Source: Streptomyces formicae
Lineage (GTDB): Bacteria; Actinomycetota; Actinomycetes; Streptomycetales; Streptomycetaceae
DNA: 64,000 bases
Direction of reading: 5' to 3'
NCBI RefSeq assembly: GCF_002556545.1
Contig: NZ_CP022685.1
Span: forward strand, 5,806,001-5,870,000
The position numbers were made by a program, and so were the translations under genes. Positions 14,558-23,149 of the stretch are shown in pieces; position 1 is the first letter of the stretch, and every line of letters starts with the position of its first letter. The notes beneath the pieces are model-generated. The model was not told the origin of the DNA, made no database searches, and saw only the letters and a list, made by a program, of their open reading frames with translations.

Positions 14558-16183
14558 ATCGACGCGTCCACCAGCCCTCCGCCCACCGGCAAGACCACAA
14601 CTCCCGCCAGTGGTACCGCTGTTGAGCTCAGCGGCATCACCAAGCGCTTCCCGGGCGTCGTGGCCAACCACGACATCCACCTGACCGTCCGCAAGGGCAC
14701 CGTGCACGCCCTCGTCGGCGAGAACGGCGCGGGCAAGTCGACCCTGATGAAGATCCTCTACGGCATGCAGAAGCCGGACGAGGGCACCATCACCGTCGAC
14801 GGCCGGCAGGTCTCCTTCGCCGGCCCCGCCGACGCGATCGTCCTCGGCATCGGCATGGTGCACCAACACTTCATGCTCGCCGACCAGTTGACGGTCCTGG
14901 AGAACATCGTCCTGGGCAGCGAGAAGCTGCACGGCATCGGCTCCGCGGCCCGCCGCAGGATCACCGAGATCTCCGAGCGGTACGGCCTCGGGGTGCGCCC
15001 CGACGTGTACGTCGAGGACCTCGGCGTCGCCGACCGCCAGCGCGTGGAGATCCTCAAGGTCCTCTACCGGGGCGCCACCACGCTGATCCTGGACGAGCCG
15101 ACGGCCGTGCTCGTGCCGCAGGAGGTCGACGCGCTCTTCGACAACCTGCGCGAGCTCAAGGCCGAGGGCCTCTCCGTCATCTTCATCTCGCACAAGCTCG
15201 GTGAAGTCCTCTCGGTGGCCGACGACATCACGGTCATCCGGCGCGGTACGACGGTGGGCACGGCGATCCCGTCCGAGACGACGCCCCGCCAGCTCGCCGA
15301 GCTGATGGTGGGCAGCGAGCTGCCGACGCCGGAGACGGCGGAGTCGACGGTCACGGACCGCGCGATGATCCAGGTCGAGAACCTCAGGCTGCTCGCCGAC
15401 GGCGAGTCGGGCCGCGCGCTGCTCGACGACATCTCCTTCACGATCCACGAGGGCGAGGTCCTCGGCATCGCGGGCGTCGAGGGCAACGGCCAGACCGAGC
15501 TCATCGACGCGCTCATCGGCCTCAAGCACGCCGACTCCGGCGTGATCCGCATGGCGGGCGAGGACATCACCGCCGTGCCCACCCGCAAGCGCCGCGAGGA
15601 CGGCATCGGCTACATCCCCGAGGACCGCCACCGCCACGGCCTCCTCCTGGAGTCCTCGCTGTGGGAGAACCGCATCCTCGGCCACGTCACCGAGAAGCCG
15701 AACGCGAAAGGCTTCTGGCTGGACCCCAAGGGCGCCCAGGCCGACACCCGCCGCATCGTCGAGGAGTACGACGTCCGTACGCCCGGCATCGACGTCACCG
15801 CCGCCTCCCTCTCCGGCGGCAACCAGCAGAAGCTGATCGTCGGCCGCGAGATGAGCCACAAGCCGCGCTTCCTGATCGCCGCCCACCCCACCCGCGGTGT
15901 GGACGTCGGCGCGCAGGCGCAGATCTGGGACCAGATCCGCGAGGCCCGCCGCGAGGGGCTCGCCGTCCTCCTCATCTCCGCCGACCTAGACGAGCTGATC
16001 GGTCTCTCCGACACCCTCCGCGTGATCTACCGCGGACGGCTCGTGGCGGACGCCGACCCGGCCGCCGTCACGCCGGAGGAGCTGGGTTCGGCGATGACGG
16101 GCGCGGCCTCCGGTCACCTCGAACACGTAGAAGAAGACCCCGAAGAGGGCTCTGCCGACACTTCGGAGGACGACGCCCGATGA
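14558..16183 (+). CDS. Nucleoside ABC transporter ATP-binding protein, ATC start
   Basis: 541 residues with two fused nucleotide-binding domains, as in the BmpD/YufO/RbsA-like importers. The first has a full Walker A (GENGAGKST) and DEPTAVL Walker B, but a weak signature (LGVADRQ). The second has a degenerate Walker A (GVEGNGQTE), a canonical SGGNQQK signature and AHPTRGVD in place of a catalytic glutamate. One productive ATP site is therefore likely. No ATG, GTG or TTG is in frame between 14471 and GTG at 14660, and that GTG would cut off the RFPGV strand. ATC at 14558 follows GAGGAG by 8 bp. Its stop overlaps the first permease as ATGA. Confidence 0.9.
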   Translation: MDASTSPPPTGKTTTPASGTAVELSGITKRFPGVVANHDIHLTVRKGTVHALVGENGAGKSTLMKILYGMQKPDEGTITVDGRQVSFAGPADAIVLGIGMVHQHFMLADQLTVLENIVLGSEKLHGIGSAARRRITEISERYGLGVRPDVYVEDLGVADRQRVEILKVLYRGATTLILDEPTAVLVPQEVDALFDNLRELKAEGLSVIFISHKLGEVLSVADDITVIRRGTTVGTAIPSETTPRQLAELMVGSELPTPETAESTVTDRAMIQVENLRLLADGESGRALLDDISFTIHEGEVLGIAGVEGNGQTELIDALIGLKHADSGVIRMAGEDITAVPTRKRREDGIGYIPEDRHRHGLLLESSLWENRILGHVTEKPNAKGFWLDPKGAQADTRRIVEEYDVRTPGIDVTAASLSGGNQQKLIVGREMSHKPRFLIAAHPTRGVDVGAQAQIWDQIREARREGLAVLLISADLDELIGLSDTLRVIYRGRLVADADPAAVTPEELGSAMTGAASGHLEHVEEDPEEGSADTSEDDAR

Positions 16184-17313
16184 AGAAGTTCGACAAGGAG
16201 CGCGTGCTCCTCGCGGTGGCCGGACCGGTCATCGCCCTGGTCGTGGCCGTGGTGCTGACCTCGGGCGTGCTGCTCGCCTCGGGCAAGAGCCCGATCGAGC
16301 CGTACAGCCTGATGTTCGAGCAGGCCACCTTCTCCGACGTCCAGGTGCTGATCATCAACCAGGCCGGGATGTACTACCTGGCCGCGCTCGCGGTGGCCAT
16401 CGGCTTCCGGATGAACCTGTTCAACATCGGTGTGGACGGCCAGTACCGGCTCGCCGCGATGGTGACCGCCGTCGTCGGCACGCACCTCGCGCTGCCGTCC
16501 TTCCTGCAGATCCCGATGCTCATGGCGGTCGCCATGCTCACCGGCGCCTTCTGGGCAGGCATCGCGGGTGTCCTCAAGACCACGCGCGGCGTCAGCGAGG
16601 TCGTCGCCACGATCATGCTCAACGCCATCGCGACGAGCGTCATCGCCTACTTCACCCTCACCGAGAACTTCGGCGTCCCGGTCGGCAACAACCAGACCAC
16701 GGGCGTGATGAAGGAGTCCGGCTGGTTCCCGGGCATCAGCATGGGCGAGTCCGGCGAGATCTACGGCTTCGTGTTCGTCGCGGTCCTCGCGGGCGTCCTG
16801 TACTGGCTGGTCCTCAACCGCACCCGCTTCGGCTTCGACCTGCGCGCCACCGGCGCCTCCGAGTCGGCCGCCGCGGCCAGCGGCGTCAACGCCAAGCGGA
16901 TGGTGCTGAGCGCGATGCTCATCTCCGGCGCGGTCTCGGGCCTCGCGGGCCTGCCGATCCTGCTCGGCGACACCCACACCTACAGCCTCTCCTTCCCCGC
17001 GGGCCTCGGGTTCACGGCCATCGGCATCGCACTGCTCGGCCGCAACAACCCGGTCGGCATCGCGCTCGCCGCGCTGCTCTGGGCCTTCCTCGACAAGGCT
17101 TCGCCCGCCCTCGACTACGCCACGCCCGAGCCGTACGACAAGGAAATCGCGGTGATCATGCAGGGCATCATCGTGATCGCGGTCGTCGTCTCCTACGAGG
17201 CCGTGGGCCGTTGGGGCCTGCGCCGCCAGCAGCAGCGCGTGGGTGAGGAACTGGCCGCCGCCGCACGGGCGAACGGCAACAACGACTCCGCGAAGGAGGT
17301 GGCTGCCCGATGA
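16180..17313 (+). CDS. Nucleoside ABC transporter permease 1
   Basis: 377 residues and about ten hydrophobic segments, of the BPD_transp_2 family used by nucleoside and branched-chain importers. An N-terminal helix spans residues 9-32. A large core contains FRMNLFNIGVDGQ, TTRGVSEVVATIMLNAIA (the loop that contacts the ATPase) and the repeated GAVSGLAGLP and FTAIGIALLGRNNPVG segments. ATGA overlap with the ATPase stop and a second ATGA overlap with permease 2 show tight translational coupling. It pairs with the next gene to form the membrane pore. Confidence 0.93.
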   Translation: MKKFDKERVLLAVAGPVIALVVAVVLTSGVLLASGKSPIEPYSLMFEQATFSDVQVLIINQAGMYYLAALAVAIGFRMNLFNIGVDGQYRLAAMVTAVVGTHLALPSFLQIPMLMAVAMLTGAFWAGIAGVLKTTRGVSEVVATIMLNAIATSVIAYFTLTENFGVPVGNNQTTGVMKESGWFPGISMGESGEIYGFVFVAVLAGVLYWLVLNRTRFGFDLRATGASESAAAASGVNAKRMVLSAMLISGAVSGLAGLPILLGDTHTYSLSFPAGLGFTAIGIALLGRNNPVGIALAALLWAFLDKASPALDYATPEPYDKEIAVIMQGIIVIAVVVSYEAVGRWGLRRQQQRVGEELAAAARANGNNDSAKEVAAR

Positions 17314-18572
17314 GTACGGCATCCGTGGCCAAGCCCCCGGCCAAGCAGCCCGCCGCGGGCCGCCGCCGCATCTCGCTCCCCGTCCTGATGCTGGTCATCG
17401 CGGGCGTCCTGGTGCTGACCTCCGTGGTCCGCATGATCACCGGCGCCGACGGCATCACGTCCATCGGACAGATGTCGACGGCCCTCCAGCTCGCCGTGCC
17501 GATCGGGCTCGCGGGCCTCGGCGGCCTGTGGGCCGAGCGCGCGGGCGTGGTCAACATCGGTCTCGAGGGCATGCTGATCCTCGGCACCTGGTTCGGCGCC
17601 TGGGCGGGCTTCCAGTGGGGCCCCTGGGTGGGCGTCCTGTTCGGGATCATCGGCGGCGCGCTCGGCGGTCTGCTGCACGCGATCGTGACGGTCACCTTCA
17701 ACGTCAACCACATCGTCTCCGGTGTGGCCCTCAACATCCTCGCCCTGGGCGCCACCCGCTACCTCGCCACCTTCGCCTTCGAGGGCGAGGAGGGCGGCAC
17801 CTCCAAGCAGTCGCCGCCGGTCGACTCGCTCGGCAGCTTCTCCGTGCCGGGCCTGTCCGACTGGCTCGTCGACCTCAACGGCAAGCACTGGTTCCTGGTC
17901 TCCGACCTCGCGGGCCTGCTCGGCGGTCTGATCACCAACCTGTCGCCGCTCACCGTGGTCGCCGTGGCGATGGTCCCGCTGAGCTGGTGGGTCCTGTGGC
18001 GCACCTCGTTCGGCCTGCGCCTGCGCTCCTGCGGCGAGAACCCGATCGCGGCCGAGTCGCTCGGCGTGAACGTCTACAAGTACAAGTACCTGGCCGTGGT
18101 CATCTCCGGCGGCCTCGCGGGCCTCGGCGGCGCCTTCCTCTCCCTGGTCGCCTCCAACATCTACCTGGAGGGCCAGACCGGCGGCCGAGGCTACATCGGC
18201 CTCGCCGCGATGATCTTCGGCAACTGGATGCCGGGCGGACTCGCGCTCGGCGCGGGCCTGTTCGGTTACACCGACAGCCTGAAGCTCCGGGGTGGCGGCA
18301 CGAACGTGCACGCGCTGCTGCTGCTCATCGCGATCCTGCTGGTCATCGGCGCGGTCTACCTCGCCTGGCGCAAGCGCTACGTGCCCGCGGTGATCACCGC
18401 GGCGATCTCCGCGCTGATGTTCCTGTGGTACGGCTTGACCGACGAGGTGCCCAACCAGGTCGTCACCGCGACTCCGTACGTCGTGACCCTGCTGGTCCTC
18501 TCGCTCTCCGCCCAGCGCCTGCGGATGCCGAAGGCGGACGGAATGCCCTACCGAAGGGGACAAGGCAAGTGA
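17310..18572 (+). CDS. Nucleoside ABC transporter permease 2
   Basis: 420 residues, paralogous to the preceding permease. The recognisable segments are AVPIGLAGLGGLWAERAGVV, NIGLEGMLILGTWFGAW, TFNVNHIVSGVALNILALGA, GVNVYKYKYLAVVISGGLAG and YIGLAAMIFGNWMPGG. About ten membrane spans are seen. It begins with an ATGA overlap and ends with a GTGA overlap onto the cytidine deaminase gene. Co-translation of a pyrimidine-nucleoside deaminase with the importer indicates that cytidine and deoxycytidine are among the cargoes. Confidence 0.93.
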   Translation: MSTASVAKPPAKQPAAGRRRISLPVLMLVIAGVLVLTSVVRMITGADGITSIGQMSTALQLAVPIGLAGLGGLWAERAGVVNIGLEGMLILGTWFGAWAGFQWGPWVGVLFGIIGGALGGLLHAIVTVTFNVNHIVSGVALNILALGATRYLATFAFEGEEGGTSKQSPPVDSLGSFSVPGLSDWLVDLNGKHWFLVSDLAGLLGGLITNLSPLTVVAVAMVPLSWWVLWRTSFGLRLRSCGENPIAAESLGVNVYKYKYLAVVISGGLAGLGGAFLSLVASNIYLEGQTGGRGYIGLAAMIFGNWMPGGLALGAGLFGYTDSLKLRGGGTNVHALLLLIAILLVIGAVYLAWRKRYVPAVITAAISALMFLWYGLTDEVPNQVVTATPYVVTLLVLSLSAQRLRMPKADGMPYRRGQGK

Positions 18573-18970
18573 CGACCACCGCTGTCGACGCCGACTGGGA
18601 CGCCCTGCGAGAGGCCGCGCGCGAGGCCATGTCCCGTGCGTACGCGCCCTATTCGGGCTTCCCGGTCGGCGCGGCGGCCCTGGTCGACGACGGCCGCACG
18701 GTCTCCGGGTGCAACGTCGAGAACGCCTCGTACGGCCTCGGGCTGTGCGCCGAGTGCGGCCTCGTCTCGCAGCTCCAGCTGACCGGCGGCGGCCGTCTCA
18801 CGCACTTCACCTGCGTGGACGGCAAGGGCGAGATCCTGATGCCGTGCGGCCGCTGCCGTCAGCTCCTGTACGAGTTCGGGGGCGCGGCCCTCCTCCTGGA
18901 GACGTCGTCGGGGGTGCGCACGCTCGGCGATCTGCTGCCGGACGCGTTCGGCCCCGAGCACCTCAACTGA
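18569..18970 (+). CDS. cdd: Cytidine deaminase
   Basis: 133 residues, of the tetrameric cytidine deaminase class. Substrate motif GCNVENASYGLGLCAE holds the catalytic glutamate and one zinc cysteine (CAE), and PCGRCRQ supplies the other two zinc cysteines. N-terminal YAPYSGFPVGAAAL is the conserved active-site segment. The enzyme converts cytidine and deoxycytidine to uridine and deoxyuridine plus ammonia. Its GTG start overlaps the permease stop (GTGA), so imported cytidine can be deaminated at once. The product feeds the pyrimidine nucleoside phosphorylase gene downstream. Confidence 0.96.
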   Translation: MTTTAVDADWDALREAAREAMSRAYAPYSGFPVGAAALVDDGRTVSGCNVENASYGLGLCAECGLVSQLQLTGGGRLTHFTCVDGKGEILMPCGRCRQLLYEFGGAALLLETSSGVRTLGDLLPDAFGPEHLN

Positions 18971-18975
18971 ACGGC

Positions 18976-19017
18976 GGCCCCGCCCTCTTGGGATCTTCCT
19001 GATCCCGGTGCGGGGCC
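18976..19017 (+). terminator. Nested hairpin terminator after cdd
   Basis: GGCCCCGC (18976-18983) pairs with GCGGGGCC (19010-19017), enclosing a second stem GGGATC/GATCCC. It starts 6 bp after the cdd stop and ends just before the deoA promoter palindrome, so deoA is probably transcribed separately. Confidence 0.78.
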
Positions 19018-19033
19018 ACCTTCATCTCCCGGC

Positions 19034-19047
19034 TCTATGCGCGTAGA
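19034..19047. promoter_or_regulatory. Nucleoside-regulon palindrome at the deoA promoter
   Basis: TCTATGCGCGTAGA, extended to CTCTATGCGCGTAGAG at 19033-19048, is the palindrome with one mismatch. The TAGAGT at 19044-19049 can serve as a -10 hexamer, so the operator overlaps the promoter 60 bp before the start codon. Confidence 0.75.
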
Positions 19048-19107
19048 GTCGCGACGGTACTGATGTATGTGTGTGCGTACGCCGTTGTACTGCTGGAAGG
19101 ACATGCC

Positions 19108-20385
19108 ATGGACGTCATCTCTGTCATCCGCACCAAGCGCGACCGGGGCGAGCTCAGCGACGAGCAGATCGACTGGGTCATCGACGCGTACACGCGCGGC
19201 GCGGTCGCCGACGAACAGATGTCGTCCCTGGCCATGGCGATCCTCCTGAACGGCATGAACCGCAAGGAGATCGCCCGCTGGACCGCCGCGATGATCGCGT
19301 CCGGTGAGCGCATGGACTTCTCCTCCCTGTCCCGCCCCACCGCCGACAAGCACTCCACGGGCGGCGTCGGCGACAAGATCACGCTGCCGCTCGCCCCGCT
19401 GGTCGCCGCGTGCGGGGCCGCGGTGCCGCAGCTGTCGGGCAGGGGCCTCGGCCACACCGGCGGCACGCTCGACAAGCTGGAGGCCATTCCCGGCTGGCGG
19501 GCGCTGCTCTCCAACGAGGAGATGCTGAACGTCCTGGAGGGCGTCGGCTCGGTGATCTGCGCGGCGGGCGACGGCCTGGCTCCCGCCGACAAGAAGCTGT
19601 ACGCGCTCCGCGACGTGACGGGCACGGTGGAGGCGATCCCGCTGATCGCCTCGTCCATCATGTCCAAGAAGATCGCCGAGGGCACGGGCTCCCTGGTCCT
19701 CGACGTGAAGGTCGGCACCGGCGCCTTCATGAAGAACCTCGACGACGCGCGCGAACTGGCCTCCACGATGGTCGAGTTGGGCACGGACAGCGGCGTGCGC
19801 ACGGTGGCGCTCCTCACCGACATGTCGACGCCACTCGGCCTGACGGCGGGCAACGCGCTCGAAGTCCGCGAATCGGTGGAGGTCCTCGCGGGCGGCGGCC
19901 CCGCGGACGTCGTCGAACTCACCCTCGCCCTGGCCCGCGAGATGCTGGACGCGGCGGGCCTGCCGGACGCCGACCCGGCGAAGGCGCTGGCCGACGGCTC
20001 CGCGATGGACGTCTGGCGCCGCATGATCGCGGCGCAGGGGGGCGACCCGGACGCGGAGTTGCCGGTGGCACGGGAGCGGCACGTGGTGACGGCCCCCTCG
20101 TCCGGCGTCCTCACCCGCCTCGACGCGTACGACATCGGCGTGGCCGCCTGGCGTCTCGGCGCGGGGCGGGCCCGCAAGGAGGACGTGGTGCAGGCGGGCG
20201 CGGGCGTCGAACTCCACGTGAGGCCGGGGGCGGCCGTGGTGCAGGGCCAGCCTCTCCTCACCCTCCACACGGACACACCGTCCCGCTTCGCGTACGCGCT
20301 CCAGTCGCTGGAGGGGGCGTACGACATCGCTCCCGTCGGCACGGGTTTCTCGCCGGGGGCGATTGTGCTGGGGCGGGTTGGCTAG
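19108..20385 (+). CDS. deoA: Thymidine / pyrimidine-nucleoside phosphorylase
   Basis: 425 residues. The family signature SGRGLGHTGGTLDKLEAIPG is near residue 112, and the phosphate-site segment KHSTGGVGDKITLPLAPLVAACG near residue 80. The N-terminal helical bundle (RDRGELSDEQIDWVIDAYTRG) and C-terminal domain are complete. The enzyme cleaves thymidine, deoxyuridine or uridine with phosphate to the base and (deoxy)ribose-1-phosphate. ATG at 19108 has GGAAGG upstream. Together with cdd it completes pyrimidine nucleoside breakdown, and its sugar product is passed to the phosphomutase and DeoC enzymes encoded elsewhere in this window. Confidence 0.96.
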   Translation: MDVISVIRTKRDRGELSDEQIDWVIDAYTRGAVADEQMSSLAMAILLNGMNRKEIARWTAAMIASGERMDFSSLSRPTADKHSTGGVGDKITLPLAPLVAACGAAVPQLSGRGLGHTGGTLDKLEAIPGWRALLSNEEMLNVLEGVGSVICAAGDGLAPADKKLYALRDVTGTVEAIPLIASSIMSKKIAEGTGSLVLDVKVGTGAFMKNLDDARELASTMVELGTDSGVRTVALLTDMSTPLGLTAGNALEVRESVEVLAGGGPADVVELTLALAREMLDAAGLPDADPAKALADGSAMDVWRRMIAAQGGDPDAELPVARERHVVTAPSSGVLTRLDAYDIGVAAWRLGAGRARKEDVVQAGAGVELHVRPGAAVVQGQPLLTLHTDTPSRFAYALQSLEGAYDIAPVGTGFSPGAIVLGRVG

Positions 20386-20851
20386 GGGTGGTCCGGTGAG
20401 GGTTCGGTGCGGGTTCGCTGTGGCTGAGCGCGCAGTTCCCCGCGCCCCTACGGGGCGCTGCCCGAGCAGGCTCTCTCCTGCCTGGCGGGGGTGAATTCCA
20501 GCCCCTCCGGCGTTTGAGGAGCGGGGTCTGGGGCGGAGCCCCAGGGGGTGCGGGGGCTCGGCGATTTGGGTGCCGCTGCGTCGTGGCTGAGCGCGCAGTT
20601 CCCCGTGCCCCTGAGGGGGCTATTTCAGCCCCTCCGGCGTTTGAGGAGCGGGGTCTGGGGCGGAGCCCCAGGGGGCACGGAGGCTCGGGGATTCGGGTGT
20701 CGGCGCGGCGTGGCTGAGCGCGCAGTTCCCCGCGCCCCGGCGGGGGCCCCTGTTCGGAAGGGCAGGCGCCTCTGCCCTTCCACCTCTGGCCCCGGCGCCA
20801 GCCACCCCGTATGCAGGAAGAAGACCGCAACCTGCGCCGGGAGAAGGCACC
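20386..20851. repeat. Intergenic repeat cluster of two alternating families
   Basis: A 466-bp gap without a credible gene. One family (GTGGCTGAGCGCGCAGTTCC core, followed by CCGCGCCCC) occurs at 20420-20448, 20583-20611 and 20710-20738. A second family, starting CAGCCCCTCCGGCGTTTGAG and ending in the hairpin CTGGGGCGGAGCCCCAG, occurs at 20499-20548 and 20626-20675. Both families recur elsewhere in this window. The second looks like a transcription terminator with a GGA loop. Such elements are common in Streptomyces intergenic DNA and have no assigned function. Confidence 0.82.
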
Positions 20852-22729
20852 TTGCACCACCACGACCACACCAGAGCCGCCGGGACCGAGAGGCCCCGGG
20901 GCCCGGCCCGCAGGCCGGGGGACGCGTCACCCGCGGGGCTCCTCGGTCTGCAGCGCGGCGCGGGCAACGCCGCCGTGGTCCAACTGCTGCGCCAGGCCGG
21001 TCACCCGGGCGCCCGCGAGGAGCCGCAGGTCCAGCGCTCCACCGTCCACGACGTCCTGCGCTCCGCGGGCAAGGCCCTCGACGACACGACCCGCACCGAC
21101 ATGGAGACCCGGCTCGGCGCGGACTTCTCCGACGTACGCCTGCACACCGACGCCGCCGCGAAGGCATCCGCGGCCGAGGTGGGCGCCCGCGCCTACACCT
21201 CGGGCAGCCACGTCGTCATCGGCGAGGGCGGCGCCGACCGGCACACCCTCGCCCATGAGCTGACCCACGTCATCCAGCAGCGGCAGGGCCCGGTGGCAGG
21301 CACGGACAACGGTTCGGGGCTGAGCGTCTCCGACCCCTCCGACCGCTTCGAGCGCGAGGCGGAGGCCAACGCCCACCGTGCGCTGTCGGCCGACGCCCCC
21401 GCGACGGCGGCCCTGTCGCGGGAGGCGAACGCGGGCGCCGCACACGCCACCACCGACGTCCAGCGGTACGCCAGCGGCCGGGTCAAGAGCCTGGTCAGCG
21501 AGCAGGACGAGGGCCCCTACTTCGAGTCGCAGGCACCGCAGGGCACCCTGGTCGAGGACCCGGACCGCGTCGGCAAGCACTCGGTGAACCACCTCGACGC
21601 CCGCACCCACGACCCGTTCCAGCAGGACGTGACCGAGGAGAGCGGGCAGGACCGGCCCGCGGGAGAGCACGGCCTGCCGCTCAGGGTCGCGGGCGACGGA
21701 ACGATGGCCGTGCACGACACCGAGCGCGAGCCGAAGGAGTTCTACGCGACGCAGGCCGTCATCGACGCCAGCAACGAGGCCCTGTGGGGCGCGAACGGCG
21801 TCGGGAGCAAGTACCGCCTCGTGGCGCGCGGAGCCCAGATCTCCGTACAGAGCCCGGCGGACGGTCGCTCCGTCGTCCTCAAGCGCGTGCAGCCCGAGGC
21901 ACGGAACAACCCCACGAACGCCGCGTCGGGCTTCGCGAACCTGCTGAAGTCCGAATGCATCGACGTGGCCCGCGAGTTGATGGGCGGCGGCAGGCAGACG
22001 GACGTCGTCCTCGCGGACCAGGACGTCAGGCCCTGGGAGGACGCCACCGTCGACTCCGTGGCGGGCGACCTCGCCGACCACGTCGACGCACCCGACGCGG
22101 CCACCCCCGAGCGGTACGGCGGCGCCCTGCGCGAGCACCCCGGCGCGATGGACGCCGCCTCGGCGGACCTCGGCGTGAACAAGGCCGCGGCCCCCCAGGT
22201 GGGCGAGGGCTTCACCACCGTCTCCCTGGGCCAGAGCGACAAGCTCGACTTCGCCGACTCCGCCACCCCCACGGAACGGCCGCAGGACATCTGGGGCTTC
22301 CACTTCGCGGGCGTGGCGGCGATCAGCGCGGACGGCCAGGACCGCGTCACCCTGGAGAACTACACCAGGACCGGCAACTCGGGCGACGCGCTCAAGGCCC
22401 TCCTCCCCAAGCTGGTCGAGCAGTTCAAGGCGAAGACCGCCATCCCGCTGCTGCGCCCCGGCGGCAAGCCGCTGCCCCGCGGCTCGGAGATGGACCAGGT
22501 GAACAAGCTGCTCCAGGGCCTCGCGGGGAACGTGCAGCAGGGCACCCAGGAGTTCATGCGCCTGTCCGCGGCGAAGGACGAGTGGAACAGCAAGTGGTTC
22601 TTCCGCATGTACGGGTCGGGCGCGGGCCAGACCTTCCACGAGCAGCAGTACGACAGCGGCAGGGGTGACTTCGTGAACCCCCTGACACTGCGCGTCCGCA
22701 AGCGGCGACAGCAGCCGACGGAGTCCTGA
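20852..22729 (+). CDS. DUF4157 (eCIS-core) protein with predicted papain-like C-terminal domain
   Basis: 625 residues, no signal peptide. Residues about 65-150 are a DUF4157 domain: LGADFSDVRLHTDAAAKASA and the zinc-protease-like HELTHVIQQ (His135, Glu136, His139). Comparative genomics strongly links DUF4157 to cargo of extracellular contractile injection systems. A linker rich in Asp/Glu/Gly follows. The C-terminal half is not a family I can name, but Cys369 at a helix start (SECIDVAREL), His484 (WGFHFAGVAAI) and Glu502/Asn503 (VTLENYTR) are spaced like a papain-like protease or deamidase triad. The TTG start follows GAGAAGG. No injection-system structural genes are in the window. Confidence 0.8.
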   Translation: MHHHDHTRAAGTERPRGPARRPGDASPAGLLGLQRGAGNAAVVQLLRQAGHPGAREEPQVQRSTVHDVLRSAGKALDDTTRTDMETRLGADFSDVRLHTDAAAKASAAEVGARAYTSGSHVVIGEGGADRHTLAHELTHVIQQRQGPVAGTDNGSGLSVSDPSDRFEREAEANAHRALSADAPATAALSREANAGAAHATTDVQRYASGRVKSLVSEQDEGPYFESQAPQGTLVEDPDRVGKHSVNHLDARTHDPFQQDVTEESGQDRPAGEHGLPLRVAGDGTMAVHDTEREPKEFYATQAVIDASNEALWGANGVGSKYRLVARGAQISVQSPADGRSVVLKRVQPEARNNPTNAASGFANLLKSECIDVARELMGGGRQTDVVLADQDVRPWEDATVDSVAGDLADHVDAPDAATPERYGGALREHPGAMDAASADLGVNKAAAPQVGEGFTTVSLGQSDKLDFADSATPTERPQDIWGFHFAGVAAISADGQDRVTLENYTRTGNSGDALKALLPKLVEQFKAKTAIPLLRPGGKPLPRGSEMDQVNKLLQGLAGNVQQGTQEFMRLSAAKDEWNSKWFFRMYGSGAGQTFHEQQYDSGRGDFVNPLTLRVRKRRQQPTES

Positions 22730-22744
22730 CGGCCGACGGCACCG

Positions 22745-23149
22745 ATGAGTTCCACCGGTCCCGCGAGTCATCCTTGCGTGGCCGATTCCGAAGAGAACCT
22801 CATCCGCATCGCCGGGCCGCTGCGCCCGGGCGATGTCCCGCCCCTGTGCGAACAGGTCGCCGCCGCCCGGCACGGGCCCGGCGGCAGCGACGTGATCTGT
22901 GACGTCACCGACGTCACCACCGCCGACCTGTCGACCGTCGACGCCATCGCCCGGCTGCACCTCGCCGCCCGCAGGGCCGGGGGCCGGATCCGGCTCAGGA
23001 ACCCCGCCCCCGCCCTGCTCGCCCTGCTCGGGCTCGTCGGGATCGTCGAACTCCTCGGGCTAGTCGTCGAGGTGGAGGGGAACGCCGAACAGCGGGAACC
23101 ACCGCGGGGTGTCCAGGAAGCAGTGGAAGCCGGCGATACGGCCCTCTGA
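22745..23149 (+). CDS. STAS domain protein (anti-sigma-factor antagonist-like)
   Basis: 134 residues. After an N-terminal tail, ENLIRIAGPLRPGD, DVICDVTDVTTADLSTVDAIARLHLAARRAGGRIRLRNP and LLALLGLVGIVELL give the STAS fold, with the helix after the second strand carrying the DLSTVD segment. In SpoIIAA-like proteins a serine or threonine here is phosphorylated by an RsbW-type kinase, and Ser in DLSTVD is the natural candidate. The last 90 bp overlap the convergent sigma-factor gene, so the two transcripts are antisense. It starts 15 bp after the DUF4157 gene, which suggests co-transcription but not a shared function. Confidence 0.75.
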   Translation: MSSTGPASHPCVADSEENLIRIAGPLRPGDVPPLCEQVAAARHGPGGSDVICDVTDVTTADLSTVDAIARLHLAARRAGGRIRLRNPAPALLALLGLVGIVELLGLVVEVEGNAEQREPPRGVQEAVEAGDTAL

